A stretch of 64,000 nucleotides of DNA. Origin: Athripsodes cinereus. Lineage: Eukaryota; Arthropoda; Insecta; Trichoptera; Leptoceridae. A program made the position numbers and the translations under genes. Numbering within the stretch: the stretch's first letter is position 1; every line of letters begins with the position of its first letter. Location of the stretch: positions 7,745,572 through 7,809,571 of the forward strand of contig OX388325.1 of NCBI GenBank assembly GCA_947579605.1. The letters are read 5' to 3'. The notes beneath the pieces were generated by a model. The model did not search any database and was not told where the DNA came from. It saw nothing but the letters and a program-made list of their open reading frames with translations. Positions 1 through 9,199 of this stretch are shown here, piece by piece.

Positions 1-185
1 TTCATTCCACATTCCTTTCGTATATCACTGTTACGCACACGATCTCTCAGACTTTTACCACACATCCTTCTCAACGATCTCATTTCTACTGCATTTATGC
101 CACTTTCATTCTTCTTTAACCATGTCCACGTCTCACTTGCATACATGAGTGTTGGCACTAAGATAGCAGAGTGCACCAACCTTTT
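1..185 (-). pseudogene. LINE-A fragment, C-terminal part of reverse transcriptase ORF
   Basis: On the minus strand this aligns with the region just after the RT domain of the LINE at 40262-42754. The shared words include YASETWTWLKK, ESGINAVEMRSLRRM and LRDRV. It is cut by the window start and lacks the RT core and 3' end. Divergence is moderate, so this is an older copy of the same or a sister family. Confidence 0.8.
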
Positions 186-700
186 AGCTGTGGTAGATAT
201 CAGTTATTAATGTGTTAGTAATAAGAGTAAGGTGTTAGTAAAACTACAGAGACATTTTTTAGTAAGACAGTCGGTGAATGGCGCCCGTAGTGGCTGCCTG
301 AAACCTCTGACGTCTCATTTTTAAAAATTAAAATATTATCTAATAATGATTCAAAATAACAACATTTTAATACAGTGTTTTTAATTTTATATAAATAATT
401 GTTTTTTGAGTGTTAAATTATTTTCAAACTAATTAAAAATTACAAATTTAAAAACAAATGAACTAGTGGATAAATTTGTGACAAATAATAATACTCACAT
501 ATTTTTTTTTTTATTTTAATTTCATTTATTAATACACAGCATACATTGATATTACAACGACAAAACAATATTACACAAAGTAAAATGCTCCCTCCATAAG
601 CAAACAAATAATTGTTTCATATTTCAAATTTGTGACAACTGCAAATGCATTCAATTTTTTAACAGTTAAATTAAATTTATAAAATATATTAAAATTGGAT
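186..700. other. AT-rich stretch, no gene seen
   Basis: Low-complexity A/T-rich sequence without a coding pattern or recognisable element. It separates a LINE-A fragment from a CR1-like LINE end. Confidence 0.6.
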
Positions 701-704
701 AATA

Positions 705-795
705 ACAATAAATAAATTAAAAAAACTGAAAATGCGCCCTTGCGGTGATTTGTACCACAAAACGGCGCTCAATAAATTGTGCAGATTATTATATT
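705..795 (+). repeat. 3' end of CR1-like LINE (CCCTTGCGGTG family)
   Basis: The word CGCCCTTGCGGTG followed by a CACAAAACGGCGC segment recurs at 5770-5840 (-), 15335-15475 (-), 22391-22645 (+) and, degraded, at 26110-26180. At 22391 it follows a LINE-type C-terminal reading frame. This identifies the unit as the 3' untranslated end of a non-LTR element. Confidence 0.6.
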
Positions 796-1140
796 TATAT
801 TCCGTAGTAGTAGCAATGAGGGCTGCTTCCCATTCTACTCAACGATATTGTCTCGATGATAAAGATATCGACGTCGTAGAAGTCAATATCGCTAAGATGT
901 GGGTGTGAATGGAGACAAAACAAAAGACGAATGGTTTATCTGTCAATAGAAGTTCGAATGAAGTTCGTGTTTTGTGAATTATGTAAAAAGTTATGCGTTA
1001 ACCGGAGGAGGAGGGGGATTAGGGGGGGATGGTAGCAATTGGAATTTCTTTACAGGGGGAGAATCTAAATGTTACGTATCCTTTAAATATATCGAGTGAT
1101 TTATTTTTTATTGATCAGGACGTACTATATCTGGAACTCA

Positions 1141-1590
1141 TTGAGATGGTAGGCCCCAATGTCAGATATCTGTCAAATATAGTTTTCTATGGAGGAAAAT
1201 TGTTACTACACTAATATTATTTGGATTTTTTGGCGAAATATTTTTTAATTTATTTATTTGCAAAAATAAAATAAAACCGGCAAAAATAAAATCTAATTCA
1301 AATATAAACTTAAGGAAAGTTGTATTCAAAGTAGATTTTATGCATAAATAAAATCTACCTCGAATATAAACTTTACGAATTAGATTTTATTTTTGCTTAT
1401 TTTATTTTTGCCGGCAAAAATTAAATAAGCAAAAATAAAATCTTGGATTGCCAAAAAATGAAAAACTTGGTGCCCAAAAATAATTAACCCTGGTGACCAA
1501 AAAATAATTCTACACATGGCAACAATTTCGTGAATATTACTTTTTCTATAAATCTCACATTTGACAACAGTGGGGCCTACCATCTCATAT
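1141..1590. repeat. Long imperfect foldback (palindrome)
   Basis: TGAGATGGTAGGCCCCA near 1141-1160 is matched in inverted orientation near 1569-1590. The interior contains inverted AAATAAAATAAAACCGGCAA / TTGCCGGCAAAA blocks around 1262-1420. The arms are AT-rich and imperfect. No target duplication was identified, so the outer boundaries are uncertain. Confidence 0.55.
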
Positions 1591-1597
1591 AGTGCCC

Positions 1598-1690
1598 AGA
1601 ATTTGGGCACAACGTGCAGATGACAAAACCAACCAGACAATTCGGTTTGAGAACCATGCTTACAGATTAAGGGAGGGGTTCCCACCACTT
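1598..1690 (-). repeat. Terminal fragment of foldback family F
   Basis: GTGCAGATGACAAAACCAA and, after a short divergent stretch, GAGAACCATG match the terminal part of the family F elements at 4973-5469 and 51496-51911. Only one end is visible here, abutting the foldback at 1141-1590. Confidence 0.45.
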
Positions 1691-2254
1691 ACCCCTGGAT
1701 GTTTCATGAACATCAGTTCTCTTGTCATCCAGTCAATCTAGAGCAAAAGTTTTTTTTTTAACAAAAAAGTGGGCTCGAGGTTGTCCCTATGGGATTTCCT
1801 CTGCAAAAACCCACTCGACAATTAAAATACTCCTTTGATGTACCCTTGGTGGAAGATCTCACACCGAGGATGACACACACATTTACACAACATAATACAT
1901 GGTTTTTAAAGAAAAACTCACATCTAGAAATATACATAACTTTTCTTAAGTCTATCTTATAGTTACGTACGAATACGTACTAAGGACTTAAACTATTACA
2001 AAATTTATGTGTGCCTACATATGATTACAAAAATATATTCAACTCAACAAGTAAGTGCACACATTATATACTTACCAAGGGCAGCAAGGAATAAAAACTC
2101 ACCTCCTGTGTGGAGAAAAGACAAACACAAAACAGATAAGAAATGAGAGAGCTCAGCACAGTCGCCCGAAAGTGCTACCCCCAAGGACCAAGTTGTGTAG
2201 AAGAGCAAATCAGTCGACAGGAGGAACCATGCTTACACAAGCCGCTAAAATATT

Positions 2255-2868
2255 AAACTTAATGGGGAACATGCATGTGTTAGGAATATGAATAAATGTT
2301 ATCAATTCATATGAATAAATATACGCTGATCACGAATATCCTAATAAGTAACGATAAAATAACACTTTTCATTCATTATTTTCATTTTAAAAAACCCATA
2401 TTTTCTGTTATTGAATTATCACGTTGTGACGTCGCTAGGCGCTATGTTGTATTGCCACACATTTCACTCTTAGTACTGCAGGGCTACTCTTGACAAAACT
2501 AAACACGATCTTAATCTAGTCTTGATCTTGATCATACGACGCACGAAGTGACTATTGGCCAAAAATACACGCAAACCGATCGCGTGTTAGCGGTAGCGCG
2601 GTGTTTTTGACCATAGTCCCTTCGTGCGTCGTATGGTCAAGATCAAGACTAGATTAAGATCGTGTTTAGTTTTGTCAAGAGTAACCCTGCTGTTTGTAGC
2701 GGCTGATGACGTCAAACAGTGCTCTGCCACGAGTGGACGAAGCGGCAAAGTGCGAAAATTGCTTTTTCAAATGGTGATAAAAGCCCTAAAAATGCGCATT
2801 TAAAATATAAAAAGCAGCATAATTTTTCTAATTTTCTGTACTATATTTTGTGCTGATTTTTTTTTTGT
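2255..2868. repeat. Dispersed repeat R, copy 1 (interrupted by a MITE)
   Basis: About 390 bp here (2255-2478 plus 2693-2868) matches 52195-52578 closely. Shared words include ATATACGCTGATCACGAATA, GTCGCTAGGCGCTATGTTGT and GCTCTGCCACGAGTGGACGA. The second copy lacks the 211-bp insert at 2479-2689 and gives its empty site. No coding potential is seen; the class of R is unknown. Confidence 0.75.
2479..2689. mobile_element. CAGGGTTACTC foldback MITE, copy 1
   Basis: The ends are CAGGGCTACTCTTGACAAAA and its inverted counterpart. Inverted arms of about 80-90 bp leave a short GC-richer centre. It is inserted in repeat R with CTG on both sides, and the R copy at 52195 has a single CTG there. This supports a 3-bp duplication at this copy. 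The other copies (24939, 38430, 57702) do not show a clear duplication. No coding capacity. Confidence 0.85.
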
Positions 2869-2879
2869 GAAAGTTCCCG

Positions 2880-3105
2880 ATTGTTCCGGCGCCATTTAGA
2901 CGGGAGATCTTGATCCCAAAAGAATGTTACTATTATGGTATGCATTAAGTGTTTCTCGATTGGTGAACCTTATAATACCGTGACAGTGATAAAGGCGGAA
3001 TTGGTGAACGTTGTTCATGGACACCGAAAATGATCACTTAGCCAGCCTAGAGCCAACTCGTTAGCGTTGGGATGCTTTTCTCACATTGTGTGTATGTAAT
3101 GGGTA
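2880..3105 (-). repeat. Partial copy of foldback family F
   Basis: The segment matches the reverse complement of about 51570-51770. Shared words include GGAATTGGTGAACGTTGT, GACACCGAAA and CAGCCTAGAGCCAA. It corresponds to the central part and one arm of family F. The other terminus is missing. Confidence 0.65.
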
Positions 3106-3570
3106 ACATTAGGTGTAACTCTGTAATGAGAAGTATCTGACATAATTTTGTGGATCATTTGAGGCAGTCACCCCCTCTCTCTCTCCTAGAATATCGTAAA
3201 CAGCGGGAAAGTAGACAAAATTAGAACTTAGTGAAGTATGGAAAAATAGCGAATAAAAGATTAAGTTTGGTGTATGGCAGTGGTGGTTCTTCCTTAACCC
3301 TTAACTGTACAGAAGGAATATATTTCTTAAGAGAGTCGACACAGAGCACTCCCTCTATAAATTCAATAAGTACCTATTATATTACTACAAAAATAATTAA
3401 TGTGGGTAATTAAATAATCAATACTAGAACTACTTATTAGATATCTCAAAATTTGATAATTTTGGTTATGTGTTCCCGATGTTTCCCTTTAATGTTTGAG
3501 TAGTTTCTAGTAATAATTATGAATTAAAGGGTTCCTTGTTCTGTGATAAAAGTGTTTATATAAAATATAT
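3106..3570. other. No gene or recognisable element seen
   Basis: AT-rich DNA with short open frames that lack codon bias and recognisable motifs. Confidence 0.5.
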
Positions 3571-3745
3571 TGACGACCGGTGTGGCGCAGAAGCTAACGC
3601 ACTTGCCTTTGAGTCACTAGGTCCCGGGTTCGATTCCCGGCCAGGGCAACATGAAGAAAGACCTTTTTCAAATTGTCCTGGGTCTGGGTGTTACATGTAT
3701 ATGTTTTCAGTGCATTGTATGTATGTGTATCGTAGTGTTAGTACC
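3571..3745 (+). mobile_element. tRNA-derived SINE1
   Basis: The head resembles a tRNA gene: an A-box-like TGGCGCAGAAGC and a consensus B box GGTTCGATTCC lie at pol III promoter spacing. They are followed by a non-tRNA body with CTTTTTCAAATTGTCCTGGG. A second, more diverged copy lies at 35561-35720, and a body-only fragment lies at 25395-25455 on the minus strand. Dispersed copies and the constant tail show this is a SINE rather than a tRNA gene. Confidence 0.8.
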
Positions 3746-3754
3746 CATAATTAG

Positions 3755-4290
3755 TGTTGTGGAATTCTCAAGAAATAATTTTTCGAGAAATTTACCGCGA
3801 ATTTTCTCGGTGAATTTCTCGAAATAGAGAATTTTCCGAGATTTATTTTTATTTTTTATTCAACAGTATAATAATAATAAATACTTTATTCAATCAATCA
3901 ATAACAATGTACAAATGTTGAGACAATTTATCACCAATATGGCTACAATTAATTATGGAAACAAAAAATGTTAGGTACCTACCTACACAGAAAAAAGTGC
4001 TAATAACTGATGAAAAATCTTGATGTTTGACACCCCACATGCCCAAATTTAAATTTAAAAAAATTCCAGGTTCGTACATGGAAAAAAGTGTAAATAACCT
4101 CTAATTTGGGCCTTAATCAGCCCCACAAATTTTTGGATCAATCAGGTTGGCTGCGAAGTGTACTGGGCGAAAGGTCATAATACCACTAAAAAAATTTATG
4201 GAGAGAAATTTCTCTTCCATCAGAGGAGAAATTCTCGGAGAAATTTCTCGTTCTCGAGAAATTTCTTTGGAGAATTTTCTCTTCTCACAT
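3755..4290. mobile_element. Possible hAT-like element with GAGAAATTTCTC repeats
   Basis: The left end reads TAGTGTTGTGGAATTCTC. The right end read in reverse begins AGTGATGTGAGAAGAG. Both subterminal regions are full of GAGAAATTTCTC-type words. This resembles a short hAT-type terminal repeat pair, but no 8-bp duplication is evident. The middle (about 3842-4140) looks like other repeat sequence. Confidence 0.35.
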
Positions 4291-4960
4291 CACTTTTATT
4301 TTATTTATTTATTTGTTTATCATCCCTAGGTCCAACAGGACACTTGGAATCGTCAGTCAAAATAACAATTAGTACATGTACATATCAAAAGCATAAAATT
4401 TTTCAGAGAGACGTCAGAGAACAATAATTGGTAAAATTTATTTCAAAATCAATGCTGATCAGAGTGTAAATGGCTCCGAACAGCATTTCGTCAATTTATC
4501 TAAATAAAACAAATAATATGTAATATAACATTGGCAGAACAGTATGATGAATAGGTGGAATCGAATGCTGGGCTAAGTGTAAAAGTTTTAGGCCAGCATT
4601 CACGTCGATGATTTTTATATGAAATATAATATTATAAATACAGTGAAGCAACCGAGACAACCAGAGGAATCACCGCGAACAATATAAATGTGCGAAATCA
4701 CTACACATAATACAAGATTCATATCTTAGTTTATGACTAGTTCGGTCTGTGTGAATTGTCTATATATGTTATGTTATGTTATATACCTTATATATTATTT
4801 AATATAATCCTTCTGAGTGTAATGTCATGATTTATTTATTACCTCAAAACTATTGATTTTGAGATGTCTAGTCATAGTATTGAGCCCACGATATGTAGTA
4901 TTGTTTATTTAAAACTATACATAGTGCATCTCAATTCATTATTATGTAAGATAGAAAAGA
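4291..4960. other. AT-rich region with a LINE-type tail
   Basis: No gene seen. The segment 4725-4790 (TAGTTCGGTCTGTGTGAATT, then TGTTATGTTATGTT) recurs inverted at 45590-45660 and looks like a retroelement 3' tail. Confidence 0.45.
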
Positions 4961-4972
4961 AAAAATCGATAT

Positions 4973-5469
4973 ATTTAGAATATTTACTCTTTTTTTATTT
5001 ATTTTTTAACTGGATTTGGGGGCAGATGACATAATCAATCAGAAATCTTGATTGGCGGCGTACAGACAGCTGGATGCGATCATCAAGCATCAAGCAAAAA
5101 TCTTAAATCTTTCGGCGACAATTCGGAGCATTCTCCGAAGAAATATTCGAATGAATGCCTTGGTTATGTCACATGGATGGGTAACGAAGGCATTCATTTG
5201 AATATTTCTTCGGAGAATGCTCTGAATTGTTGCCGAAAGATTTAAGATTTTTGTTTGATGATTGACGTTCGCATCCAGCTATCTGTACGCCGCCATTGAC
5301 GAACCATGTTTACACAATATAACATTGTGCAAAATGTCATCGGAAGAAGTGAGAAAGGCGTCCCAACGCTTACGAATTGGCCCAAGGTTGGCTTAAGTAT
5401 TGTACTCAATTGTTCCGGTGCCCTTTAAAAGGGTAAACATGGTTCTCCAATCAAGATATATGATTTGTT
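4973..5469 (-). mobile_element. Foldback family F, complete copy with nested MITE
   Basis: It is flanked by an exact 12-bp duplication, AAAAATCGATAT, at 4961-4972 and 5470-5481. Read on the minus strand it begins near AACAAATCATATATCTTGAT, contains GTGAGAAAGG and TTACGAATTGGC words, and ends CCAAATCCAGTTAA, an A-rich run, then TAAATATTCTAAAT. The copy at 51496-51911 has the same two termini and a 13-bp duplication. A 241-bp MITE (5054-5294) interrupts one arm. No coding capacity. The long duplication is unusual for a MITE and closer to retroposition. Confidence 0.75.
5054..5294. mobile_element. GGCGGCGT foldback MITE, copy 1
   Basis: This is a near-perfect hairpin with arms of about 115 bp. 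It begins GGCGGCGTACAGACAGCTGG and the right end mirrors it. It is flanked by ATT at 5051-5053 and 5295-5297. The matching arm of family F at 51496 is uninterrupted there (CTCGATTGGAGAACC), which confirms a 3-bp duplication. A 3-bp A/T-rich duplication fits PIF/Harbinger- or Zator-type transposases. The assignment to a superfamily is inference. Confidence 0.88.
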
Positions 5470-5769
5470 AAAAATCGATATTTTCAATAAGTATGAAGCT
5501 ATTTACTATTATTTCGCCGCAACCTCGCTAGACCTACTCACTAGCCGCCACTGGCGTAAGAAACTAATAAGAGACACCTTCCCTCAGGAAGGAAGGAAGT
5601 GGGAAGGGAAGGGATAAGGAAGGAAAGAGAAAATGAGCGAAGGGAAATTGAGCACGTGAGCGATGTACGCAATAATATTGTTCTGTACAAGGTGTAGGTA
5701 TATTTTGATGTTATATTTATTTCCAAAATTATGTATGAAACACAAAGACAGAACAATAATAATAATAAT

Positions 5770-5840
5770 CATCTAGACAATTTATTTAGCGCCGTTTTAT
5801 GAAACGAACCACCGCAAGGGAGCATTTTGAGTTTTTTTTT
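5770..5840 (-). repeat. 3' end of CR1-like LINE
   Basis: The inverted counterpart of the CCCTTGCGGTGG...AAACGGCGC unit described at 705-795. It is degraded and has no attached coding sequence. Confidence 0.5.
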
Positions 5841-6182
5841 TTAAATCTACTTAGGTACCTATTGTTATAATTTAATTTTAAAATATATTTTTTTAAATTT
5901 TAACTGTTATAAATTTTTTAATGCACATGTAATTATCTTTTAAAAAAAATCTCATATATTTTATGAAAACGATGTATCGGAGAAAGCAGGTACTTTAAAA
6001 AATTGTTACAAAATAAATAAACAAAATTGGTATCCAAATATTATGATGTATACAACAAGATTTCTACAGAGAGTACCAAAAGGTGGGCTTATCGCATATT
6101 CTTCCAGCCAACCAGGATAGCCTTACCCTATGGTTCATAAACTAAAATACTGTCCATAACTTATTTATTAACAGATATATCG
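5841..6182. other. No gene; short LINE-tail remnant at 6080-6125
   Basis: AT-rich. GCTTATCGCATATTCTTCCA with AGCCAACC at 6080-6125 resembles the inverted GTTAGTTGGAAGAGATCGCG...GCGATAA unit seen best at 63452-63655. Confidence 0.4.
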
Positions 6183-7103
6183 TCTGTCCAGTTCCATAAC
6201 TCGAGAAATCACTCTTATATTCGAGAAATAACCATTTTTGTTATTTTGCTATACTTATATTACGCTTTAAAAACACAACAGAAAGTCAAATATACTATAA
6301 TATAATAATCGTACTGTTAAAGACATACGTTGTCTTTGTTCCATTCAATAGTCAAAACAATTTGATATATTTATTGTGGAATTGGAAATAAATGCATTAT
6401 TTTTTTCTGAAACTAAATATTTAAAATATAAAGGGAACCGTGTATTTTCTTATAAATATTTGTTTGTGGAGTTGAATGAGTGGTGTGATTGTGTGTACTA
6501 CCAATTCTTCTTCTTTTTTGCCCTCGCCTTTATCCCATTTAATTTGGGTCGGCTCTCCTAGTCCTCATCTTCCAAGTTTTCTGGTCCCCTGCGTCCTCCG
6601 AGCGCAACTTTGCCTCTTTCATGTCCTCTTGTTTGTAGTAGTAACAGTGCATTTATGTTACTGTATATTTTTTGTTGCAATATGAGAAGTATGCTTTGTT
6701 TAGGTTTCTTTATATTATTGATCTTAATAGATAAAACTCATCACTGGGAGAAGGTGTTAGGTTCACAGAATTCTATATATAAAAATCTATGGTTAGGTTT
6801 AATACATATTTGTCTATGGTTTATTATTTGTTGTATCTATGTTTTAATAAAGAGATCATCTATGTGAGTGAGGTTGACAGTAGGTGATATAAGCTTCAAA
6901 GTTGTGTTTGTTTAATAATCCTTAGCCATCCTTTTAACAACAGAAATATTGACAGAGGCAAGACTCCCAACAATGTCCCTGGCAATTGTGGACATCCAGG
7001 TGGTCACTGATCTGCCTGGTCTTCTAGGTCCTACTTCCATTGTGTGTACTACCAATTAAATCAAATTTTTCGACTTGCTGAGTTATGGAACTGAGCAGTG
7101 GAT
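6183..7103. repeat. GTCCAGTTCCATAACTC inverted-repeat element, copy 1 (interrupted)
   Basis: The left end CTGTCCAGTTCCATAACTC and the right end GAGTTATGGAACTG form inverted termini. Related copies lie at 18100-18440, 21778-22300 and 58620-59280 (all broken or nested). The interior shares ACCGTGTATTTT and AATTCCACAAATAAAT-type words among copies. It is interrupted by a LINE at 6507-7038. No coding capacity; the transposon class is unclear. Confidence 0.65.
6507..7038 (-). mobile_element. 5'-truncated LINE insertion with 19-bp duplication
   Basis: It is flanked by an exact 19-bp direct repeat, ATTGTGTGTACTACCAATT, at 6488-6506 and 7039-7057. On the minus strand it begins with a LINE C-terminal reading frame (GPRRPGRSVTTWMSTIARDI) that ends in stop at about 6916. 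It continues through a non-coding 3' end and finishes in a GAAGAAG tail beside the duplication. A related host repeat at about 18120-18190 lacks the insert. This is a target-primed insertion of an RTE-like LINE that kept only its 3' end. Confidence 0.85.
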
Positions 7104-7163
7104 ATTACAGTTCACAATATGACACCATGACAGTGTAGTGTCATATTGTGAATTGTAATATCG
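7104..7163. repeat. Short hairpin
   Basis: GATATTACAGTTCACAATAT and its near-perfect inverted counterpart (one mismatch in about 25) enclose a short CATGACAGT-type loop. It lies immediately outside the GTCCAGTTCC element end. Its class is unknown. Confidence 0.6.
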
Positions 7164-7540
7164 GAGATTTTTTTCCTTTCTTATTTTTGATATTTTCCCG
7201 TGTAAAGTACACTAGTATAACAATAAGAGTGCATCGCAATCATCGGTAGTCTATTCTGTGTTACAACATTCTCATAATATGTAGAAACCAACACAACCAT
7301 TGTTGTGGAACAGAAAACAATTACCTACATATTTATTACACATAATATATTATTAGATATTATAAACTTTAATATTTTTACTCAATCTGATTTGCTTATG
7401 TCTCCATCTGTCTATCTATATCACGGCATATCTCAGAAGTGAGGTAGCCAGCATACTGACATCATGTAAATATTATATATGCACACCTAAAGAAGTAGGT
7501 ACCTACCTAATTGGTATTGGTCAGTTTGCTTCTCTTGGTT
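7164..7540. other. No gene; SINE3 3' fragment at about 7420-7490 (-)
   Basis: The segment ATCACGGCATATCTCAGAAG with GGTAGCCAGCA is the inverted 3' end of the SINE3 family described at 49185-49425. The rest is AT-rich. Confidence 0.45.
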
Positions 7541-7700
7541 ATGGGTTGTTTGTTTTCCTTTTTTTCCCACCGGGGGCAGCACTGACAAACAGGGTCTAAA
7601 GCGAAATGTCAAAATTAGATTATTCCATAGAGAAGTCGCTATTTCGTGTTAAAGATTTTGGAGTATCAGTTTGTTTTTATTAATAAATCAATAAAAAAAT

Positions 7701-8578
7701 ATGCCGTCTACTTATTGTTGCGTTCCGTTGTGCACCAATAAAGGTGGACATCGATTTCCGTCTGAAAAAGCATTAAAATTGAAGTGGATTAATGCCGTCA
7801 AACGTGATAAAAGGAAGCCATCGACCAGTTTCGTAGTTTGCTAGAATCACTTTAAGAATACCGACTATTTTGGAGAATGTGTACTTTGTAAGTGGAAATA
7901 AATATTTGTTAAATTAAATTATACATCTGTTTACCATCTTCATGTATTAAAATTCGTAAATGTTTTTCAGATGGAACTCAACCTTTAATTCAAAAGCTTC
8001 CTAAGGATGTTGTTTGGACAATATTTCACTGGACAACAAAGGAGTCAACAACAGAAGGGAAAGATTTGAAAACAGAAAATATAAAACATGGGAAGGAGAA
8101 TATTTGTCCCGAGTCACCACCACCTTGTCCTGACATTGCAGCTGAAATTCACCTTCCTACAACTTCATCGTATGTTGATGTCAGCGTGCAAACAGTCATG
8201 AATAATGTAAACGATAACATAGAGATAGCCCATTCCTACAGTCAAACTATGAAACATTGTCCATTTAGTATAATAACTTACAAAAATGACCCTCAGTCGA
8301 TTCATTTCATTACAGGACTAGAATGTTTCGAAAAAGTTGTTTACGTATTTGAGTCATTGGGTGATGCATCTCATTCTCTGAAATATTTTTATGGTAATCC
8401 ACCTGCAACTTTCAATCCATTTGAACAGTTCTTTCTTACACTAATAATATTGCGAAGGCATAAAACTTTTTTTGAGGTATCAAAAATGTGGTTGATATCG
8501 ATTAAAGATGTTAGCAGTTATGATTGTTACAATAAAAATCGGTACCAATTTCTGACATTTTCCTTTATTTTTAAATAA
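7701..8578 (+). pseudogene. THAP/HTH transposase 5' fragment (DDE core lost)
   Basis: Exon 1 (7701-7887) starts at ATG and encodes a THAP zinc finger. The two leading cysteines in CCVPLC, the tryptophan of LKWINAVKRD and the trailing VVC..NH pair supply the C2CH pattern. An in-frame TAG lies between that last Cys and His, so the finger is broken. A donor GTAAGT at 7888 and an acceptor TTTTTCAG ending at 7970 define an intron of about 83 bp, and the frame is kept across it. Exon 2 carries a Ser/Thr/Pro-rich linker. It then has CFEKVVYVFESLG and NPFEQFFLTLIILRRHKTFF, which fit the helix-turn-helix segment in front of DDE_Tnp_4 domains. The frame stops at 8578 before any DDE motif. Element A is therefore a deletion derivative. 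Confidence 0.8.
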
Positions 8579-9199
8579 ACAACTTTGTTATAAATATCCA
8601 TAGTAATTATTAAGACAATCCTTAAAAAATAATAAGCTTGTATCCTTTCTGTACAATGTTGTTATAATCGAGAAGTCTTTGTTGTACATTAAAACTTGTA
8701 ATAAATATACAATGTTAATTTACAATAGATAAAGAATAATCGTTGTACATTACTTACCTATACATAATTTTATTTCAATTTAAAAATACTTGTTATAATT
8801 ATTGTGTACACCTTTACTTATTAATGCAGATTTAAAGTACTCATTGTGAAAACTAATTTATATTTAACATTTTTTCAATAAAATCATTATCACTTTCAAT
8901 TGTAATTATTAATAGATCCTTTAATGTAAAAATAACAAAATATGCTTTTATCCTTTCTGTACATAATAATTGGCCCTGGATTTGATAATAATAGTCATGG
9001 TATCTTTTTAGCTTTAAGTAGCCAGTGACTTCACACAAATACAAATATGGTACAGTATCAACTGTTATATAATTATGTTCTGTTCTGTTCCTCATACATG
9101 TCCTGGGATTTGGCTTTGTTTTTTGTATGTCCCACACCAAAATTATCAAAACATTCTTGTGCGACGGCGAGTTATTAAAATTTGAATGTTTATCATAAT

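Noticed and set aside
2401..2460. CACGTTGTGACGTCGC segment as a CRE-type promoter
   Set aside because: It is part of dispersed repeat R, present again at 52340-52375, with no adjacent gene.
3575..3650. Possible tRNA gene (A and B boxes)
   Set aside because: The unit continues into a conserved non-tRNA body, and diverged copies occur at 35561 and 25395. It is a SINE head.
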